From positions 520,438-584,437 of the forward strand of contig NZ_FQYN01000003.1 of assembly GCF_900141805.1 (NCBI RefSeq): DNA of 64,000 nt, given 5' to 3'. Position 1 is the stretch's first letter; the number at the start of each line of letters is the position of its first letter. This document shows positions 16,505 to 25,842 of this stretch, piece by piece. This DNA is from Hymenobacter daecheongensis DSM 21074. GTDB lineage: Bacteria > Bacteroidota > Bacteroidia > Cytophagales > Hymenobacteraceae. The position numbers and the translations under genes were made by a program. The notes under the pieces were generated by a model, which saw nothing but the letters and a program-made list of their open reading frames with translations, had not been told where the DNA came from and ran no database searches.

Positions 16505-17711
16505 CGCCGACGCACCTACAGCCGCCGACCACGACGACCTGACGCCCGAACAGCTGGGCTTCACCCGCTACGAAAAGCCCGAGCCGCCGCGCTGGCGCAC
16601 GTATTCGCTGCATTTGCTGCTGTTCCTGCTCACTCTCACCACCACTACCCTGGCCGGCGCGGAGTGGATAACGGGCAAGGCCTTTTTCATCCAAGGGGCA
16701 GCATTCCGCTTCACGGGCTGGCTTACGGCGGCCGAAATCCGGGCGGGGCTGTGGTTTTCGCTGCCGTTTCTGGGCGTGCTCACGGTGCACGAGTTCGGGC
16801 ACTACTTCACGGCCCGCCACTACCGGGTGCGGGCCACGCTGCCCTACTACATTCCGTTTTTCACCGGCTTCTTCAACACCATCGGTACGTTCGGGGCCGT
16901 TATTCGCATCAAGGACCGGATCTTCTCGCGCAAGGAGTTCTTCGATATCGGGCTGGCCGGGCCGCTGGCGGGCTTTCTGGTGGCCGTGCCGGTACTGATT
17001 TATGGCTTCACCCACCTGCCCGAGCCGCTGGAGTACATCTTCCGCATTCACCCCGAGTACCGCGTCTACGGCCCTGATTACGCGCAATATGTCTATCGAA
17101 ACGGTGAGGCCATGACGCTGGGCCGCCCCCTGCTCTACCGCCTGCTCGAAGCCCTCTTCGCCGACCCCGCCCGCCTGCCCCACCCCAACGAGCTGATGCA
17201 CTACCCGGTGCTGCTGGCCGGGGCGCTGGCGCTGTTCTTCACCGCCCTCAACCTGCTACCCATCGGCCAGCTCGACGGCGGCCACATTCTCTACAGCCTG
17301 CTGGGTTTCCGACGCTTCAACCGCCTGTCCGTCACGCTGTTCATTGGGTTTATTTTCTACGCCGGGCTGGGGCTGTTTTCCCTGCACAGCTCTGCTGATA
17401 CCTGGCTTTATTGGGGCGTACCGTACTTATTGTACCTGTTTCTGGTGTTCCGTAAAACCCTGCCTACGCCGCGCCGGGGGCTGCTGCTGGCGCTGGGCGT
17501 CTTCGCGGCGCAACTGGCCGTGTCGCAGGCGGTGCCGGGCATTCAGGGCAATCCGGGCTGGCTGGTATTCGGGCTGCTGCTGGGCCGCGTGATGGGCATT
17601 TTCCACCCCCAGGCCCCTGATGAGCGCCCCTTGAGCCCCGGCCGCAAAGTGCTGGGCTGGCTGATGCTGGTGATTTTCGTGCTCTGCTTCTCGCCTTCGC
17701 CGTTCGGGTGA
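16476..17711 (+). CDS. site-2 protease family (M50) membrane metalloprotease
   Basis: Intramembrane zinc protease related to S2P/RseP and plant EGY proteins. 411 aa. The zinc motif HEFGHYFTARHY lies in a membrane segment near residue 105, and the second ligand motif NLLPIGQLDGGHI is near 258-270. About seven to eight hydrophobic segments; no PDZ domain is apparent. The start is GTG at 16476 inside the HAD gene; no better in-frame ATG precedes the first membrane segment. Could release a regulator or process membrane proteins; substrate unknown. Confidence 0.86.
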   Translation: MPSPLLPFPDADAPTAADHDDLTPEQLGFTRYEKPEPPRWRTYSLHLLLFLLTLTTTTLAGAEWITGKAFFIQGAAFRFTGWLTAAEIRAGLWFSLPFLGVLTVHEFGHYFTARHYRVRATLPYYIPFFTGFFNTIGTFGAVIRIKDRIFSRKEFFDIGLAGPLAGFLVAVPVLIYGFTHLPEPLEYIFRIHPEYRVYGPDYAQYVYRNGEAMTLGRPLLYRLLEALFADPARLPHPNELMHYPVLLAGALALFFTALNLLPIGQLDGGHILYSLLGFRRFNRLSVTLFIGFIFYAGLGLFSLHSSADTWLYWGVPYLLYLFLVFRKTLPTPRRGLLLALGVFAAQLAVSQAVPGIQGNPGWLVFGLLLGRVMGIFHPQAPDERPLSPGRKVLGWLMLVIFVLCFSPSPFG

Positions 17712-17713
17712 GT

Positions 17714-17919
17714 GCCTCACCCCCGGCCCTTCTCCCGAGGACAGGGGAGCCGAACGGCGCTAACGAATAAAAGCCACCTGCTTCGCAGCAGGTGGCTTTT
17801 ACATTCAACGACATCCTGAGTTTACGCTTGGGGCGGGGTCGGAGGCGCAAGCCGACGCCCCCGCGCCGTCCGCGCCATCAGGCTCCCCTCTCCCTTAGGA
17901 GAGGGGCCGGGGGTGAGGC
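17714..17919. repeat. inverted repeat flanking a terminator, before pgk
   Basis: Outer arms 17714-17751 and 17881-17919 pair (GCCTCACCCCCGGCC against GGCCGGGGGTGAGGC). The inner part carries a perfect terminator-type hairpin at 17769-17800. Same arm family as 7685-7839. It separates the convergent M50 protease and pgk genes. Confidence 0.82.
17769..17800. terminator. bidirectional terminator between M50 protease and pgk
   Basis: Perfect 14-bp stem AAAAGCCACCTGCT with a TCGC tetraloop and a T-run at both ends, so it can act for both convergent genes. Confidence 0.88.
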
Positions 17920-17934
17920 CCGCGGGGCCACAAA

Positions 17935-19131
17935 TTACCGCCCCTCCAGCGCCGCCACGCCGGGCAGCTCCTTGCCTTCCATATACTCCAGCAACGCGCC
18001 GCCGCCGGTGCTGATGTAGCTCACCTGGTCGGCAAAGCCCATCTGGGTGACGGCCGCGGCCGAGTCGCCGCCGCCGATGAGGCTAAACGCGCCGTTGGTG
18101 GTGGCTTCGGCAATGGCGCGGGCCACAAACTCGGTGCCCACCGAGAAGTTGCGCATCTCAAACACGCCCATCGGGCCATTCCACAGAATGGTTTTCGACT
18201 GGCGGATGATGGCCGCGAACTGCTCGCGGGCATCGGGGCCGATGTCGAGGCCCATCCAGCCGTCGGGGATGTGGTGGTTGGCGGCCACGTCGATGTCGGC
18301 ATCGTTGGCAAATTTGTTGGCGATGATGGAGTCGCCGGGCAGCACCAGCTGCACGCCTTTGGCCTTGGCCTTCTCAATGAGGCTGGTGGCCAGATCAATC
18401 TTGTCGGCTTCGAGCAGGGAGCTGCCGATGCTGCCGCCCTCGGCCACTGAGAAAGTATAGGACATGCCGCCACCAATAATCAGGTAGTCAACCTTATCCA
18501 GCAGCTGCTCAATCAACTCAATCTTATCCGAAATCTTGGCCCCACCCATGATGGCGGTGAAGGGCCGCTCGGCGTTTTCGAGCACGCGCTTGGCGTTTTC
18601 CAGCTCGCTCTGCATGAGCAGGCCGGCCACGCGGGTTTCGGGCGTGAAATACTGGGCCATTACGGCGGTGGAGGCGTGCCGGCGGTGGGCCGCGCCGAAG
18701 GCATCGTTCACATACACGTCGCCGAGCTTGCTGAGCTTTTCGGCGAAGGCGGCATCGCCTTTTTCCTCTTCGGGATGGAAGCGCAGGTTGTCGAGCAGCA
18801 GGATTTCGCCGGGCTGCAGGCCAGCGGCCAGCTGCGCCGCTTCGGCCCCGATTACGTCGTCGGCGAACTTCACTTTCGTGCCGTATTCCTGCTCCAGCCG
18901 GACCAGGATATTGCGCAGCGAGTTCTTTTTGTCGGGGCCGCCTTTGGGCCGGCCCATGTGCGAGAGAAGCACCACGGAGCCGCCATCGGCCAGAATCTTT
19001 TTGATGGTGGGCGTGGCCATGCGGATGCGCGTGTCGTCGGTGATGCGCAGGTCGGCATCGAGCGGCACGTTGAAATCGACGCGCACCACGGCACGCTTGC
19101 CGGCAAAGTTGAACTGGTCCAGGGTTTTCAT
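17935..19131 (-). CDS. pgk: phosphoglycerate kinase
   Basis: Transfers the acyl phosphate of 1,3-bisphosphoglycerate to ADP in glycolysis. 398 aa from the ATG at 19131 ([20 protein letters not shown]). PGK motifs: RVDFNVPLD near 17-25, [11 protein letters not shown] near 55-65, [20 protein letters not shown] near 200-215, and the nucleotide loop GGGDSAAA near 365. No other glycolytic gene is adjacent. It is convergent with the M50 protease. Confidence 0.98.
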   Translation of the reverse strand: MKTLDQFNFAGKRAVVRVDFNVPLDADLRITDDTRIRMATPTIKKILADGGSVVLLSHMGRPKGGPDKKNSLRNILVRLEQEYGTKVKFADDVIGAEAAQLAAGLQPGEILLLDNLRFHPEEEKGDAAFAEKLSKLGDVYVNDAFGAAHRRHASTAVMAQYFTPETRVAGLLMQSELENAKRVLENAERPFTAIMGGAKISDKIELIEQLLDKVDYLIIGGGMSYTFSVAEGGSIGSSLLEADKIDLATSLIEKAKAKGVQLVLPGDSIIANKFANDADIDVAANHHIPDGWMGLDIGPDAREQFAAIIRQSKTILWNGPMGVFEMRNFSVGTEFVARAIAEATTNGAFSLIGGGDSAAAVTQMGFADQVSYISTGGGALLEYMEGKELPGVAALEGR

Positions 19132-19229
19132 GGGAAAGAATGAGGGTGGAAAGGCGTATACGGCTTCGGGCCGCGTAGTTCGGCAGATTTGCGCTGCCAA
19201 GCAAGACGGAGCATCTGTCATCCCTTATC

Positions 19230-19386
19230 TGTCATCCTGAGCAGAGCGAAGGACCTTCCTCTGATAAGTGACAAGTCCCTTTAAATGAGCAAAGCCCTTT
19301 ACCATGCGCTGATAAAGGGCGTTGGGCGTTGAAATATAATTTCAGGGCTCAAAGAGGAAGGTCCTTCGCTCTGCTCAGGATGACAG
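19230..19386. repeat. inverted repeat, GTCATCCTGAGC family (copy 1)
   Basis: Exact 34-bp arms 19230-19263 and 19353-19386 hold GTCATCCTGAGCAGAGCGAA. The interior has a second stem around AAAGCCCTTTAC. It accounts for most of the 366-base gap between pgk and ddl. A second copy is at 33802-33958. Confidence 0.9.
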
Positions 19387-19481
19387 TTAGTATTGCAGCC
19401 ATCAACCCAGGAGATGCTTCGGCTTCGCTCGGCATGACGTTCTGCAGCTGTCGGCAACTACCGCCATTCTGTTTTACCCCG

Positions 19482-19489
19482 TACCTTTG
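19482..19489 (+). promoter_or_regulatory. -7 box TACCTTTG directly before the double-ddl start
   Basis: Exact TAnnTTTG with its last base only 8 bases before the ATG at 19498. If used, the mRNA would be almost leaderless. No -33 TTTG is seen. Confidence 0.5.
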
Positions 19490-19497
19490 CTGCACGT

Positions 19498-22260
19498 ATG
19501 AAAATAGGCATCTTCTTCGGCGGCCCGTCGCGTGAGCGGGAAATTTCTTTCGCGGGCGGCCGCACCGTGTACGACAACCTGGACAAGGCCCTGTTTCAGG
19601 CCGTGCCCATCTTTGTCGATAGCCGGGGCAACTTCATCCTGCTCGACTGGCACTACATCTACAAGGGCACCATCCGCGACTTTTACCCACCCGTGGCGGC
19701 GCTGCCGGCCTCCGAGCACCAGCTGCAGGTGTACATGGAAAGCCTGGGGGCGCTGGGCACCGCGGAGCAGGATGCCATCATCGCGGAAGTGGGCCGGCGC
19801 GTGCTGCCCCACGAGCTGCCCGAGCTGATGGACTTCGCCTTTCTGGCCCTGCACGGGCCCGGCGGCGAAGACGGCGCCATTCAGGGTCTGCTGGAGTGGT
19901 ACGGCATTCCGTATTCCGGATCGGGCATTCTGGCTTCGGCATTCGGCATCGATAAAATCGCGCAGAAAAAGCTGCTGAAAGCGCTGGGCAAGCCCACGCC
20001 CGACTTCCGCACCATCACGGCCGAGGAATGGGACACGGCTGACCGGGGCGCCCTGCTGAACTACCTGACCCGCGAGCTGGGCCTGCCGCTGGTGTTTAAA
20101 GCGCCGCGCCAGGGCTCCAGCATCGGCATCAGCATCCTGCGCGAGCCCACGCCGGCGCAGTTTGCGGCGGCTGTGGAGCGCAGCCTGTTCCGCAAAACCG
20201 TGACCCGCGACGACTGGCACCGCCTCGGCGCGCAGGACAAAATCGTGTGGGTGCAGCACCTGACGGATATCCGCGAGGGCATCGGCCTGCCGGTAACGCT
20301 GTCAATTAGTGATGAGCAGTTAGTAGCTGATCATACTACTGGCATGCGGCAGGAGCCGGGCCTCATCTATCATCCGGAGGCCTTGCTGCAGGCGCTGGAC
20401 CTGGCTTTCGGGGCCACCGGCTCGGTTTTGCTGACCAACGTGGACGGCGAGGCGCAGGTGCTGGTAGAGTCGTTTGTGGCGGGGCGCGAGTTTTCGTGCA
20501 TCGTGGTGGAAGACCCCGACGGCAACCCACTGGCGCTGCCGCCGACGGAGATTGTGAAGGGCGAGGAAATGTTCGACTATCGCTCGAAATACCTGCCCGG
20601 CCTGGCCCGCAAAATCACCCCGATTGACCTGCCCGAGGCCGAGATTCAGCGCATTCGCGAGGCCTGCGAGGAGATGTTCCGCACGTTCGGCTTCCAGGTA
20701 TACGCGCGTTTGGATGGGTTTCTATCGAAAGACAATCAGCTGTTTCTGAATGATCCGAACACGACTTCGGGCATGCTGCCGGCGTCGTTTTTCTTCCACC
20801 AGGCGGCCGAAATCGGGCTGAATCCGTCGCAGTTCCTCACCTACCTGATTCGCACCTCGCTGGCGGCGCGGCGGCGGGCTGGCATGAAGCCGGTGCAGCT
20901 GGGCACGCTCGTGCAGCAGCTGGACGCGGCCGTGGCCGCCCGCCAGCAGCACGAGCAGGAGCGCACCAAAGTAGCCGTGATTATGGGCGGCTATTCCTCG
21001 GAGCGCCACATTTCGGTGGAAAGCGGCCGCAATATTTACGAGAAGCTCAGCTCCAGCATCAAGTACGAGCCGGTGCCGGTGTTCCTGACCGGCAACAGCC
21101 AGGAGTTTCGCCTCTACGTGCTGCCCATCAACGTGATGCTGAAGGACAACGCCGACGACATTCGGGAGAAAATAGAGCACGCCGAGGCAGGCCATGGCCT
21201 GCATCCGGTGCTGGAGCGCATCCGCCGCGAGGCCAGCGCCATTACCAGCACCTACGCCGGCCAGCCCACGGCTCAGCCGCGCCGAATCTCGTTTGAGGAG
21301 CTGGCCCAGGAGGTCGATGAGGTGTTTATTGCCCTGCACGGCCGCCCCGGCGAAGATGGGGCCTTGCAACAGGAGCTGGAAAAGCTGGGCCTGCCCTACA
21401 ACGGCTCGGGCGTGGAAAGCAGCAGCATCACCATCAATAAGTTTGAAACCAACCGCCGCCTGCGCGAAGCCGGCCTGCGCGTGGCCGAGCACCGCATGGC
21501 TGCCCGCCTGGAGTGGCAGGCCGATGCAGAAAGCTTCTACCGCAGCCTCGAAACGCAGTTTCCCTACCCCTTCATCGCCAAGCCCGCCGACGATGGCTGC
21601 TCCTCGGCGGTGAAGAAAATCAAGAACCGCGCGGAGCTGGCAGCCTTCAGCCAGCTCATTTTCCGCCGGCAGGAAGAACTGATGCCGGAGCCGGCCACGG
21701 TGCTGAATCTGGGCTTCAAGGAGGAGTTTCCGCAGAAGGATGCCTTTCTGGTTGAAACCCTGATTTCGCGCGACGGTGCCCGCCATTTTCTCGAAGTCAC
21801 GGGCGGGCTGCTCACGCACTGGCAGGCGGATGGCACGCTGGGCATCGAAGTATTCGAAGCCTCCGAAGCCCTGGCTACCGGCGAAGTGCTGAGCCTGGAA
21901 GAGAAGTTTCTGGCCGGCGAAGGCCAGAACATCACCCCGGCCCGCTATGCTCCAGAGTCTGCTGAGCGTCAGCGCATTTCGGATGAGGTGAAGGCCGAAC
22001 TGAAGCGCGTGGCCGAAGTGCTTAACATTCAGGGCTACGCCCGCATCGACGCCTTCGTGCGGGTGCGCGGAGAGGCTGAATTTGGCGGCGCAGTGGAGGT
22101 CATCATCATCGAGGTAAACTCCCTGCCCGGCATGACGCCCGCCACCTGCATCTTCCACCAAACCGCGCTCAGCGGCTACACGCCCTACGATTTTATTGAC
22201 CGAATTCTGGAGTTCGGCAAGGAGCGGAACGAGAAGCTCTCTTTAGGAGCTAGGAGTTAG
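19498..22260 (+). CDS. ddl: tandem fused D-alanine--D-alanine ligase (two Ddl units)
   Basis: Joins two D-Ala for peptidoglycan precursors, using ATP (ATP-grasp). At 920 aa it is about three times a normal Ddl and contains two complete Ddl-like units. Unit 1 (about 1-480) has GGPSREREIS, ALHGPGGEDGAIQG, YSGSG and a metal site FLNDPNTTSGM, where Asp replaces the usual Glu. Unit 2 (about 488-905) has MGGYSSERHIS, ALHGRPGEDGALQ, YNGSGVESSS and the standard IIEVNSLPGMTP. Both keep the Glu that activates the first D-Ala. Both may be active, or unit 1 may be specialised. A PASTA protein gene follows after an inverted repeat. Confidence 0.9.
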   Translation: MKIGIFFGGPSREREISFAGGRTVYDNLDKALFQAVPIFVDSRGNFILLDWHYIYKGTIRDFYPPVAALPASEHQLQVYMESLGALGTAEQDAIIAEVGRRVLPHELPELMDFAFLALHGPGGEDGAIQGLLEWYGIPYSGSGILASAFGIDKIAQKKLLKALGKPTPDFRTITAEEWDTADRGALLNYLTRELGLPLVFKAPRQGSSIGISILREPTPAQFAAAVERSLFRKTVTRDDWHRLGAQDKIVWVQHLTDIREGIGLPVTLSISDEQLVADHTTGMRQEPGLIYHPEALLQALDLAFGATGSVLLTNVDGEAQVLVESFVAGREFSCIVVEDPDGNPLALPPTEIVKGEEMFDYRSKYLPGLARKITPIDLPEAEIQRIREACEEMFRTFGFQVYARLDGFLSKDNQLFLNDPNTTSGMLPASFFFHQAAEIGLNPSQFLTYLIRTSLAARRRAGMKPVQLGTLVQQLDAAVAARQQHEQERTKVAVIMGGYSSERHISVESGRNIYEKLSSSIKYEPVPVFLTGNSQEFRLYVLPINVMLKDNADDIREKIEHAEAGHGLHPVLERIRREASAITSTYAGQPTAQPRRISFEELAQEVDEVFIALHGRPGEDGALQQELEKLGLPYNGSGVESSSITINKFETNRRLREAGLRVAEHRMAARLEWQADAESFYRSLETQFPYPFIAKPADDGCSSAVKKIKNRAELAAFSQLIFRRQEELMPEPATVLNLGFKEEFPQKDAFLVETLISRDGARHFLEVTGGLLTHWQADGTLGIEVFEASEALATGEVLSLEEKFLAGEGQNITPARYAPESAERQRISDEVKAELKRVAEVLNIQGYARIDAFVRVRGEAEFGGAVEVIIIEVNSLPGMTPATCIFHQTALSGYTPYDFIDRILEFGKERNEKLSLGARS

Positions 22261-22272
22261 GAGTTAGAAAAC

Positions 22273-22379
22273 TAGCTCCCCTCCTTTTTTCAAGGAGGGG
22301 TTGGGGGTGGTTCCGTCGTTGAACGACAGCTAGCTCTAGCAACCACCCTCAACCCCTCCTTGAAAAAAGGAGGAGAGCT
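22273..22379. repeat. inverted repeat between ddl and the PASTA gene
   Basis: Arms 22273-22312 and 22341-22379 pair almost fully (CTCCTTTTTTCAAGGAGGGG and complement). The loop starts with GTCGTTGAACGAC (22315-22327), identical to 2577-2589. Confidence 0.87.
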
Positions 22380-22471
22380 TAGCTCCAGCCTTACCTCCAA
22401 AATACGTTCCTGCCTCCTACCTTTCCCACCCGATTCCAACTCCTAAGTCCCAGCTCCTAGCTCCTTTTTCA

Positions 22472-23257
22472 ATGTCCTTTCTCAAATCCGACACCCCGGC
22501 CGACCTGCTTAAGCACCTGCTGGTTATTGCGGCCATTGGGGCGACGCTGCTGTTTGGCTTCTTCTTCGTGTACTTGCCCATCACCACCAATCACGGCGAA
22601 ACCATCGTGGTGCCTAAAGTGACCGGCATGCAGCAGGAAGCCTTGGAAGACTACCTCGACGAGCGCAACCTGCGCTTTTTCGTGGACGACAGCAGCTACA
22701 ACCCCAGCATCCGGCCCGGCACGGTGCTCACCCAAGACCCCGCCCCCGGCGAGCGGGTGAAGGAAGACCGCAAGATTTACGTGTCGGTGAGCATGAAAAA
22801 CCCGCCCGTCATCAAGATGCCGAAGCTGCTGGATGGCTCGGTGAAAAATGCCCAGATGATTTTGCGCAGCTACGATCTGGTGGTGGGCGAAATCAGGCTG
22901 GTGGCGGATGTGCGGCAAAACCAGGTGCTGAAGCAGCTGGTGGGCGGCAAGGAAATTGCGGCCGGAGCCCCCATCACCAAAGGCACCCGCGTGGATCTGG
23001 AAGTGGGCGACGGTCTGGGCAACCAGGAGTTTCCGGTGCCTAACGTGGTGAATATGCCCCAGGATGAGGCCACTACCCTGCTGGTAGGCCAGGGTCTGCA
23101 GGTGGGCGAAATCTTCTATCAGCCCGCCGAGGAGGGCCAGACTGATGGCAGCGTGGTGAAGCAGCGCCCCGTGGCCGCGCCCGGCGCCACCATTCGCATG
23201 GGCCAGCTCGTGGATCTATGGATTGCGGGCCAGGCACCTTTGAAGGCCGTAGAGTAG
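22472..23257 (+). CDS. PASTA domain membrane protein
   Basis: Single-pass inner-membrane protein with a short cytoplasmic N-terminus, one transmembrane segment at about 13-36 and three periplasmic PASTA domains (starting near VVPKVTGM, IKMPKLLD and VPNVVNMP). PASTA domains bind muropeptides or beta-lactams in Ser/Thr kinases and PBPs, but here no kinase or transpeptidase domain is attached. 261 aa. It follows the double Ddl, so a role in cell-wall sensing or assembly is likely; the exact job is unknown. Confidence 0.88.
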   Translation: MSFLKSDTPADLLKHLLVIAAIGATLLFGFFFVYLPITTNHGETIVVPKVTGMQQEALEDYLDERNLRFFVDDSSYNPSIRPGTVLTQDPAPGERVKEDRKIYVSVSMKNPPVIKMPKLLDGSVKNAQMILRSYDLVVGEIRLVADVRQNQVLKQLVGGKEIAAGAPITKGTRVDLEVGDGLGNQEFPVPNVVNMPQDEATTLLVGQGLQVGEIFYQPAEEGQTDGSVVKQRPVAAPGATIRMGQLVDLWIAGQAPLKAVE

Positions 23258-23270
23258 CATCTTACTTACT

Positions 23271-23381
23271 AAAAGAACGTCATTCCGAGCGCAGCTGAGG
23301 AATATCGTGGGCTGACGTTGGATTACTAATCTGACATCAGCACGCGATATTCCTCGGCTGCGCTCGGAATGACGTTCTTTT
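23271..23381. repeat. inverted repeat, GTCATTCCGAGC type
   Basis: Arms 23271-23310 and 23341-23381 pair apart from a few bases and contain AACGTCATTCCGAGCGCAGC. The skeleton GTCATnnnGAGCnnnGC is shared with 19230, 33802 and 37084. Confidence 0.85.
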
Positions 23382-23492
23382 AATAACGTACCACATGCTT
23401 TGGTAAGTCAAGCCAACTTTTCCGACGCACTTCCGGCCGAATAAGAAATTTTCCCGCTGCCCCACTCGTTGGGTTTGCGTAAACTACCGTCT

Positions 23493-25400
23493 ATGATCTG
23501 CCTGAAATCATTACGCAAGCCGCTGTTCATCTTTTCGTTGCTGCTGCCGCTGGCCGGCCGTGCCCAGCTGGTGCAGCCCCTGCCCACCGACCCCGGCCGG
23601 GCCGCCGCGCTGGCCGCGCAACCCAACGCCGCCTCGCGCCCCGCCGCTCTGGCCCTACCGTTTTTCGACGATTTCTCGCTGCAGCGCGAAGGTCCGCCGA
23701 ACAATGCGCGTTGGGTGGCGGGCGGCGGGGTGCTGGTGAATAACCGCTTCGCGCTGGCCCCGCCCTCGCGCGGCGTTGCCTCCTTCGATGGGCTAAACGG
23801 CCGGGGCCAGCCCTACGGCACGCTCTACAGCGACACCGACACGCTCACCTCCCAGCCCATCGACCTGAGCACGCTCACGGCCACCGACCGGGTTTTTCTG
23901 AGTTTTTTCTACCAGGTGGGCAATATTTACTCGCAGCCCTCAACCAACAGCAGCTCGCGGCCGGTCTTTATCGAGGTGCAGTTTAAGGACAACAACGGGC
24001 GCTGGCAGCAGGTATGGGTGCTGCGCAGCCAGGGCCGCCGCACTGACTTTCGGCAGAAGCTGCTGGCCGTGGACCAGGCCCGCTACCTGCACGCCAACTT
24101 CCAGTTTCGCTTTCACACCTCCGGCTACCAAAGTACGGCTAACGGCAACGACAGTTGGAGCGTGGACTACGTGAAGCTGGACCGCAACCGCTCCGCCGCC
24201 GACTCGTCGTACCGCGACATTGCCACCAGCACCCCGCTTACCAGCCTGCTGAAGCGCTTCACGGCCATGCCAGTGTGGCAATACAACGCCAACCCCACGC
24301 CCGCCAACGAGCTGAACGACCAGACCCAAACCACCATCAACAACCTGGATATTGGCCCCCAGCCTATTCCGATTGACTGGCGCGGCACGGTGCAGGTGCT
24401 GCCGGCCGGACCGGTGGTGCCATTCCGCACCGTTAGCCAGGGCATCAATGCCTCGGCGCGGCAGGTGGTGCTCAGCGGCAGCGTGCGCAACGCCCCGATT
24501 CCGGTGACGCCGGCCGAAAAAACCATCCGGCACACCATTGCGCTGGTGCCGCTGGCCGGCGTCGATCCGCTGACGGTTCCCAACGACAGCATTTCGCGCG
24601 TCACGGAGCTGCGCAACTTCTACGCCTACGACGACGGCTCGCCCGAGGGCACCATCGACTTTTTCCCCTTCACCAGCGGGCCGCCGCACTTCTACGCCCT
24701 GCGCTACGACCTGAACGCCAACGACCAGGTGCGCAGCCTGCGCATCTACCCCATTTTGCCCGAAGCCGCCGGCCGCACCATCACGGCCAACGTGTGGGAC
24801 AGCCAGGGCCAGGGCACCGATCTGCGCCCTACCGATACACCCAAGGCCAGCCAGAGCTTCGTTATTCCGGCCACGCTGCCGGCCGGGCAGCGCTTTTTGG
24901 AAATTAATTTTGCCGCGCCGGTGCCCGTGAGCGGCACTTTCTTCGTGGGCTACGGCCGCGGGCCGATTGGCGGGCAGTATGCGCCCATGGGCCTCGACCT
25001 GAACAACGCGCCGCCCACCGACTACTTTTTTGCCAACGAAACCGGCCAGTGGAAAACCTACACCACCGACCAGTTCAGCGCGGGCAAAACGCCGGCCGGC
25101 GCCATTATGATGCGCCCGGTGATGACCAACAACCAAACTACTACCGCCAGCGCCGACCCCACGGTGGCGGCCGCCTTCAGCCTCTACCCCAACCCCAGCA
25201 CGGGCCGGGTGCGGGTGCAGGGCCACTACGCCCGCGCCGCTGTGCTCGACGCGCTGGGCCGCCCCGTGTGGGCGCAGCCCGCCGCCCAACTGGGCCAGCC
25301 GGAGCTGGATTTGCGCCCATTGGCCGCCGGCGTGTATCTGGTGCAGCTCACGTTGCCCACCGGCCTCACCGTCACCAAGCGCCTGGTGCTGGCCCGCTAG
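23493..25400 (+). CDS. T9SS type A sorting domain protein, secreted
   Basis: 635 aa. Signal peptide at 1-24 ending in GRAQ. The body is a beta-rich region of about 530 residues with no enzymatic motif I recognise. The C-terminal 75 residues are a type IX sorting domain (AAFSLYPNPSTGRVRVQG, LAAGVYLVQL, KRLVLAR), so it is exported through the Por system and anchored or released at the cell surface. The ATG at 23493 is preferred to a TTG 24 bases earlier because it opens on the signal peptide. Function unknown; the ~600-aa body with jelly-roll-like FFDDFSL segments is common in Bacteroidota surface proteins. Confidence 0.88.
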   Translation: MICLKSLRKPLFIFSLLLPLAGRAQLVQPLPTDPGRAAALAAQPNAASRPAALALPFFDDFSLQREGPPNNARWVAGGGVLVNNRFALAPPSRGVASFDGLNGRGQPYGTLYSDTDTLTSQPIDLSTLTATDRVFLSFFYQVGNIYSQPSTNSSSRPVFIEVQFKDNNGRWQQVWVLRSQGRRTDFRQKLLAVDQARYLHANFQFRFHTSGYQSTANGNDSWSVDYVKLDRNRSAADSSYRDIATSTPLTSLLKRFTAMPVWQYNANPTPANELNDQTQTTINNLDIGPQPIPIDWRGTVQVLPAGPVVPFRTVSQGINASARQVVLSGSVRNAPIPVTPAEKTIRHTIALVPLAGVDPLTVPNDSISRVTELRNFYAYDDGSPEGTIDFFPFTSGPPHFYALRYDLNANDQVRSLRIYPILPEAAGRTITANVWDSQGQGTDLRPTDTPKASQSFVIPATLPAGQRFLEINFAAPVPVSGTFFVGYGRGPIGGQYAPMGLDLNNAPPTDYFFANETGQWKTYTTDQFSAGKTPAGAIMMRPVMTNNQTTTASADPTVAAAFSLYPNPSTGRVRVQGHYARAAVLDALGRPVWAQPAAQLGQPELDLRPLAAGVYLVQLTLPTGLTVTKRLVLAR

Positions 25401-25474
25401 GCCGCCGCTTTTACCGGAAATTCTTATTGTTGCGGCACCAATTGCCACCCATTCCAACCCCTCCACCACCAACC

Positions 25475-25774
25475 ATGACCGACATCACCCCCGACGAGCT
25501 AAAGCAGCGCCAGGCCCAGGGCCAGCAACCCATCATCATCGACGTGCGCGAAACCTGGGAAAACGAGGAAGGCCGCATCGACGGCAGCCAGAATATTCCG
25601 CTGGGCACGCTGCCCGATAAAGTACACGACTTGGAGGAGCTGAAAGACCAGGAAATCATCGTGCATTGCAAGGGCGGCGGCCGCTCGGCTTCAGCCAAGG
25701 CGCTGCTGGTGCAGCACGGCTTCAAGAATGTGCGCAACCTGCTCGGCGGCTTTCAGGCCTACCAGAAGGCTTAG
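25475..25774 (+). CDS. rhodanese-like sulfurtransferase, single domain
   Basis: Carries sulphur as a persulphide on the active-site Cys. 99 aa, one rhodanese domain. The N-terminal motif PIIIDVRETWENEEGRI is at 19-35 and the active loop HCKGGGRS holds Cys65. No signal peptide, so cytoplasmic. It lies 75 bases after the T9SS gene and is closed by a strong terminator. The sulphur acceptor is unknown. Confidence 0.93.
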   Translation: MTDITPDELKQRQAQGQQPIIIDVRETWENEEGRIDGSQNIPLGTLPDKVHDLEELKDQEIIVHCKGGGRSASAKALLVQHGFKNVRNLLGGFQAYQKA

Positions 25775-25801
25775 CGCTGACCGGTTTTATGATTCCTCCG
25801 G

Positions 25802-25842
25802 CGTCGGAGCCTTGCCCGCGGGCAAGGCTCCGACGTTTTTTT
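25802..25842 (+). terminator. strong terminator after the rhodanese gene
   Basis: Perfect 16-bp stem CGTCGGAGCCTTGCCC with a 2-base loop, followed by seven T. Confidence 0.93.

Noticed and set aside
20722..22161. 479-aa minus-strand frame over the double ddl
   Set aside because: Shadow frame; the plus-strand gene has all Ddl motifs.
23940..25472. 510-aa minus-strand frame over the T9SS protein gene
   Set aside because: No domain and typical shadow composition; the sorting domain lies on the plus strand.
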